Source of the DNA: Aquirhabdus sp.
GTDB lineage: Bacteria; Pseudomonadota; Gammaproteobacteria; Pseudomonadales; Moraxellaceae
Assembly (NCBI GenBank): GCA_030151145.1
Contig: JASLEL010000095.1
Location: 1 to 5,778 of the forward strand
Direction of reading: 5' to 3'
Length of the DNA: 5,778 bases
The stretch's first letter is position 1. The number at the start of each line of letters is the position of its first letter. Both the position numbers and the translations under genes were made by a program. Of this stretch, positions 5,464 through 5,778 are shown one piece after another. The notes under the pieces were generated by a model. It was not told where the DNA came from and searched no databases. It saw only the letters and a program-made list of their open reading frames with translations.

Positions 5464-5493
5464 TTGCAAACCGCATACTTCTGGGGGTAAAGT
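5464..5493 (+). promoter_or_regulatory. Possible integrase promoter
   Basis: TTGCAA (5464-5469) and TAAAGT (5488-5493) are 18 bases apart, upstream of the integrase start. The -10 box lies in the repeat pair described below, which would allow repression by bound integrase. Both the match and the spacing are only moderate. Confidence 0.3.
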
Positions 5494-5502
5494 CTGGGGT
5501 AA
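5480..5502 (+). repeat. Two direct repeats TCTGGGG(G)TAA before integrase
   Basis: TCTGGGGGTAA (5480-5490) and TCTGGGGTAA (5493-5502) start 13 bases apart and differ by one G. Short tandem G-rich boxes like these are often seen upstream of P4-type integrase genes. Arm-site binding by the integrase is a plausible role, by inference. Confidence 0.45.
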
Positions 5503-5526
5503 TCTTCTGTAGTGGAGTTACCAGCC

Positions 5527-5646
5527 TTGCTTACTAAGGTTTTCCTAGATTCACTCAAGCCTCAGCCAAAGTTGATGCGTCATTACGATACAGGGCGTGT
5601 GGCTGGCATGTATATTGAGGTCACTCCAACGATGAAGATTGAATAG
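5527..5646 (+). pseudogene. P4-type integrase, cut by an IS3-family element
   Basis: A TTG start has GGAG (5514-5517) nine bases upstream. The frame encodes about 38 integrase residues: M-L-T-K-V-F-L-D-S-L-K-P, then Y-D-T-G-R-V-A-G-M-Y-I-E-V-T-P-T. This matches the N-terminal arm-binding domain (DUF4102 type) of P4-like tyrosine recombinases, where [GD]-G-x-G-L-Y-L-x-V-x-P-x-G-x-K is usual. A full protein is about 400 residues, so over 90% is missing. The frame runs into the IS end at 5640 and stops at TAG 5644-5646. The gene points away from the tRNA, as in elements integrated in a tRNA 3' end. The rest may survive beyond the IS, outside the window. Confidence 0.75.
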
Positions 5647-5778
5647 CCACTAAGATTCTAGACACACAGAGCCATCATCTGATGGGATTTTTCAAAGTCT
5701 ACAGGTGATCGCTGACCATTTGTACCATGTCTGCGTTTCACGTTATAGAACATCTCAATATAGTCGAATAGATCTGAT
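5640..5778 (-). mobile_element. IS3-family insertion sequence, right end
   Basis: The outer end appears to be at TGAATAGCCACTAAGATTCT (5640-5659). It begins with TG, as IS3-family ends do, exactly where the integrase similarity stops and 18 bases past the transposase stop codon. Left end and target duplication are outside the window, so the boundary is good but not proven. Confidence 0.75.
5658..5778 (-). CDS. IS3-family transposase, C-terminus only
   Basis: On the minus strand the last 39 codons, plus one base of another, read D-L-F-D-Y-I-E-M-F-Y-N-V-K-R-R-H-G-T-N-G, then S-P-V-D-F-E, and end in a stop (complement of 5658-5660). The pattern [FIL]-x-Y-I-E-x-[FW]-Y-N-x-x-R-x-H-x-x-x-x-x-x-[ST]-P-x-x-[FY]-E is the C-terminal signature of the IS3-family (rve/DDE) OrfB integrase domain. 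The catalytic Asp and Glu residues lie upstream, outside the window, so activity cannot be judged. Confidence 0.92.
   Translation of the reverse strand, partial: SDLFDYIEMFYNVKRRHGTNGQRSPVDFEKSHQMMALCV

Noticed and set aside
1..5778. CRISPR array, reverse transcriptase or anti-phage defence genes
   Set aside because: No regularly spaced DNA repeats and no defence-protein motifs were seen on either strand. The repeats present are protein-level modules.

Overview
The window looks like the right-hand end of a prophage, or prophage remnant, in a gammaproteobacterial chromosome. It meets a host tRNA-Lys gene, and a second, broken integrative element lies beyond the tRNA. Three things point to gammaproteobacteria: a tRNA-Lys with anticodon CTT and an encoded CCA end, a P21-like SAR endolysin, and an IS3-family transposase tail. 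Moderately high GC in the phage genes and the CTT anticodon would suit a Halomonadaceae- or Pseudomonas-like host better than Acinetobacter. That is only a guess.

Layout. Positions 1-1886 carry the 3' part of a large protein built from about five Ig-like modules of roughly 125-145 residues, one holding a textbook EF-hand loop. It ends at an 11-codon mini-ORF and a strong terminator (1942-1965). Positions 2072-4172 hold four tightly packed phage structural genes: a 108-aa protein, a protein with a collagen-like GPKGDPG hinge, a 162-aa fibre-type protein and a 247-aa appendage protein. These genes share modules: the second and third have related C-terminal domains, and the third and fourth have related N-terminal segments. 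After another terminator (4206-4231) comes a lysis cassette: a small two-TM protein, a holin-like protein and a GH24 SAR endolysin, joined by 4-base stop/start overlaps. No spanin gene is visible.

Only 27 bases separate the endolysin stop from the -35 box of the tRNA-Lys promoter. The tRNA is intact with all stems paired, and its own terminator follows. About 160 bases after it, a P4-type integrase gene starts at TTG but is cut after about 38 codons by the end of an IS3-family element. The transposase C-terminus of that element, on the minus strand, runs off the window.

How the parts fit. The structural and lysis genes read as one rightward late operon. Intrinsic terminators lie within or just before it: before the structural genes, inside the first structural gene, and directly before the lysis genes. 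This suggests that late expression depends on antitermination or on translation-coupled readthrough. Tyrosine recombinases commonly use tRNA 3' ends as attachment sites, so the integrase most likely belongs to an element inserted into this tRNA-Lys and extending rightward. The leftward prophage is a different element, or one rearranged relative to it. No clearly new biological system is proven here. The most unusual items are the intragenic terminator, the Ca-binding Ig-repeat protein and the module-swapped fibre array.
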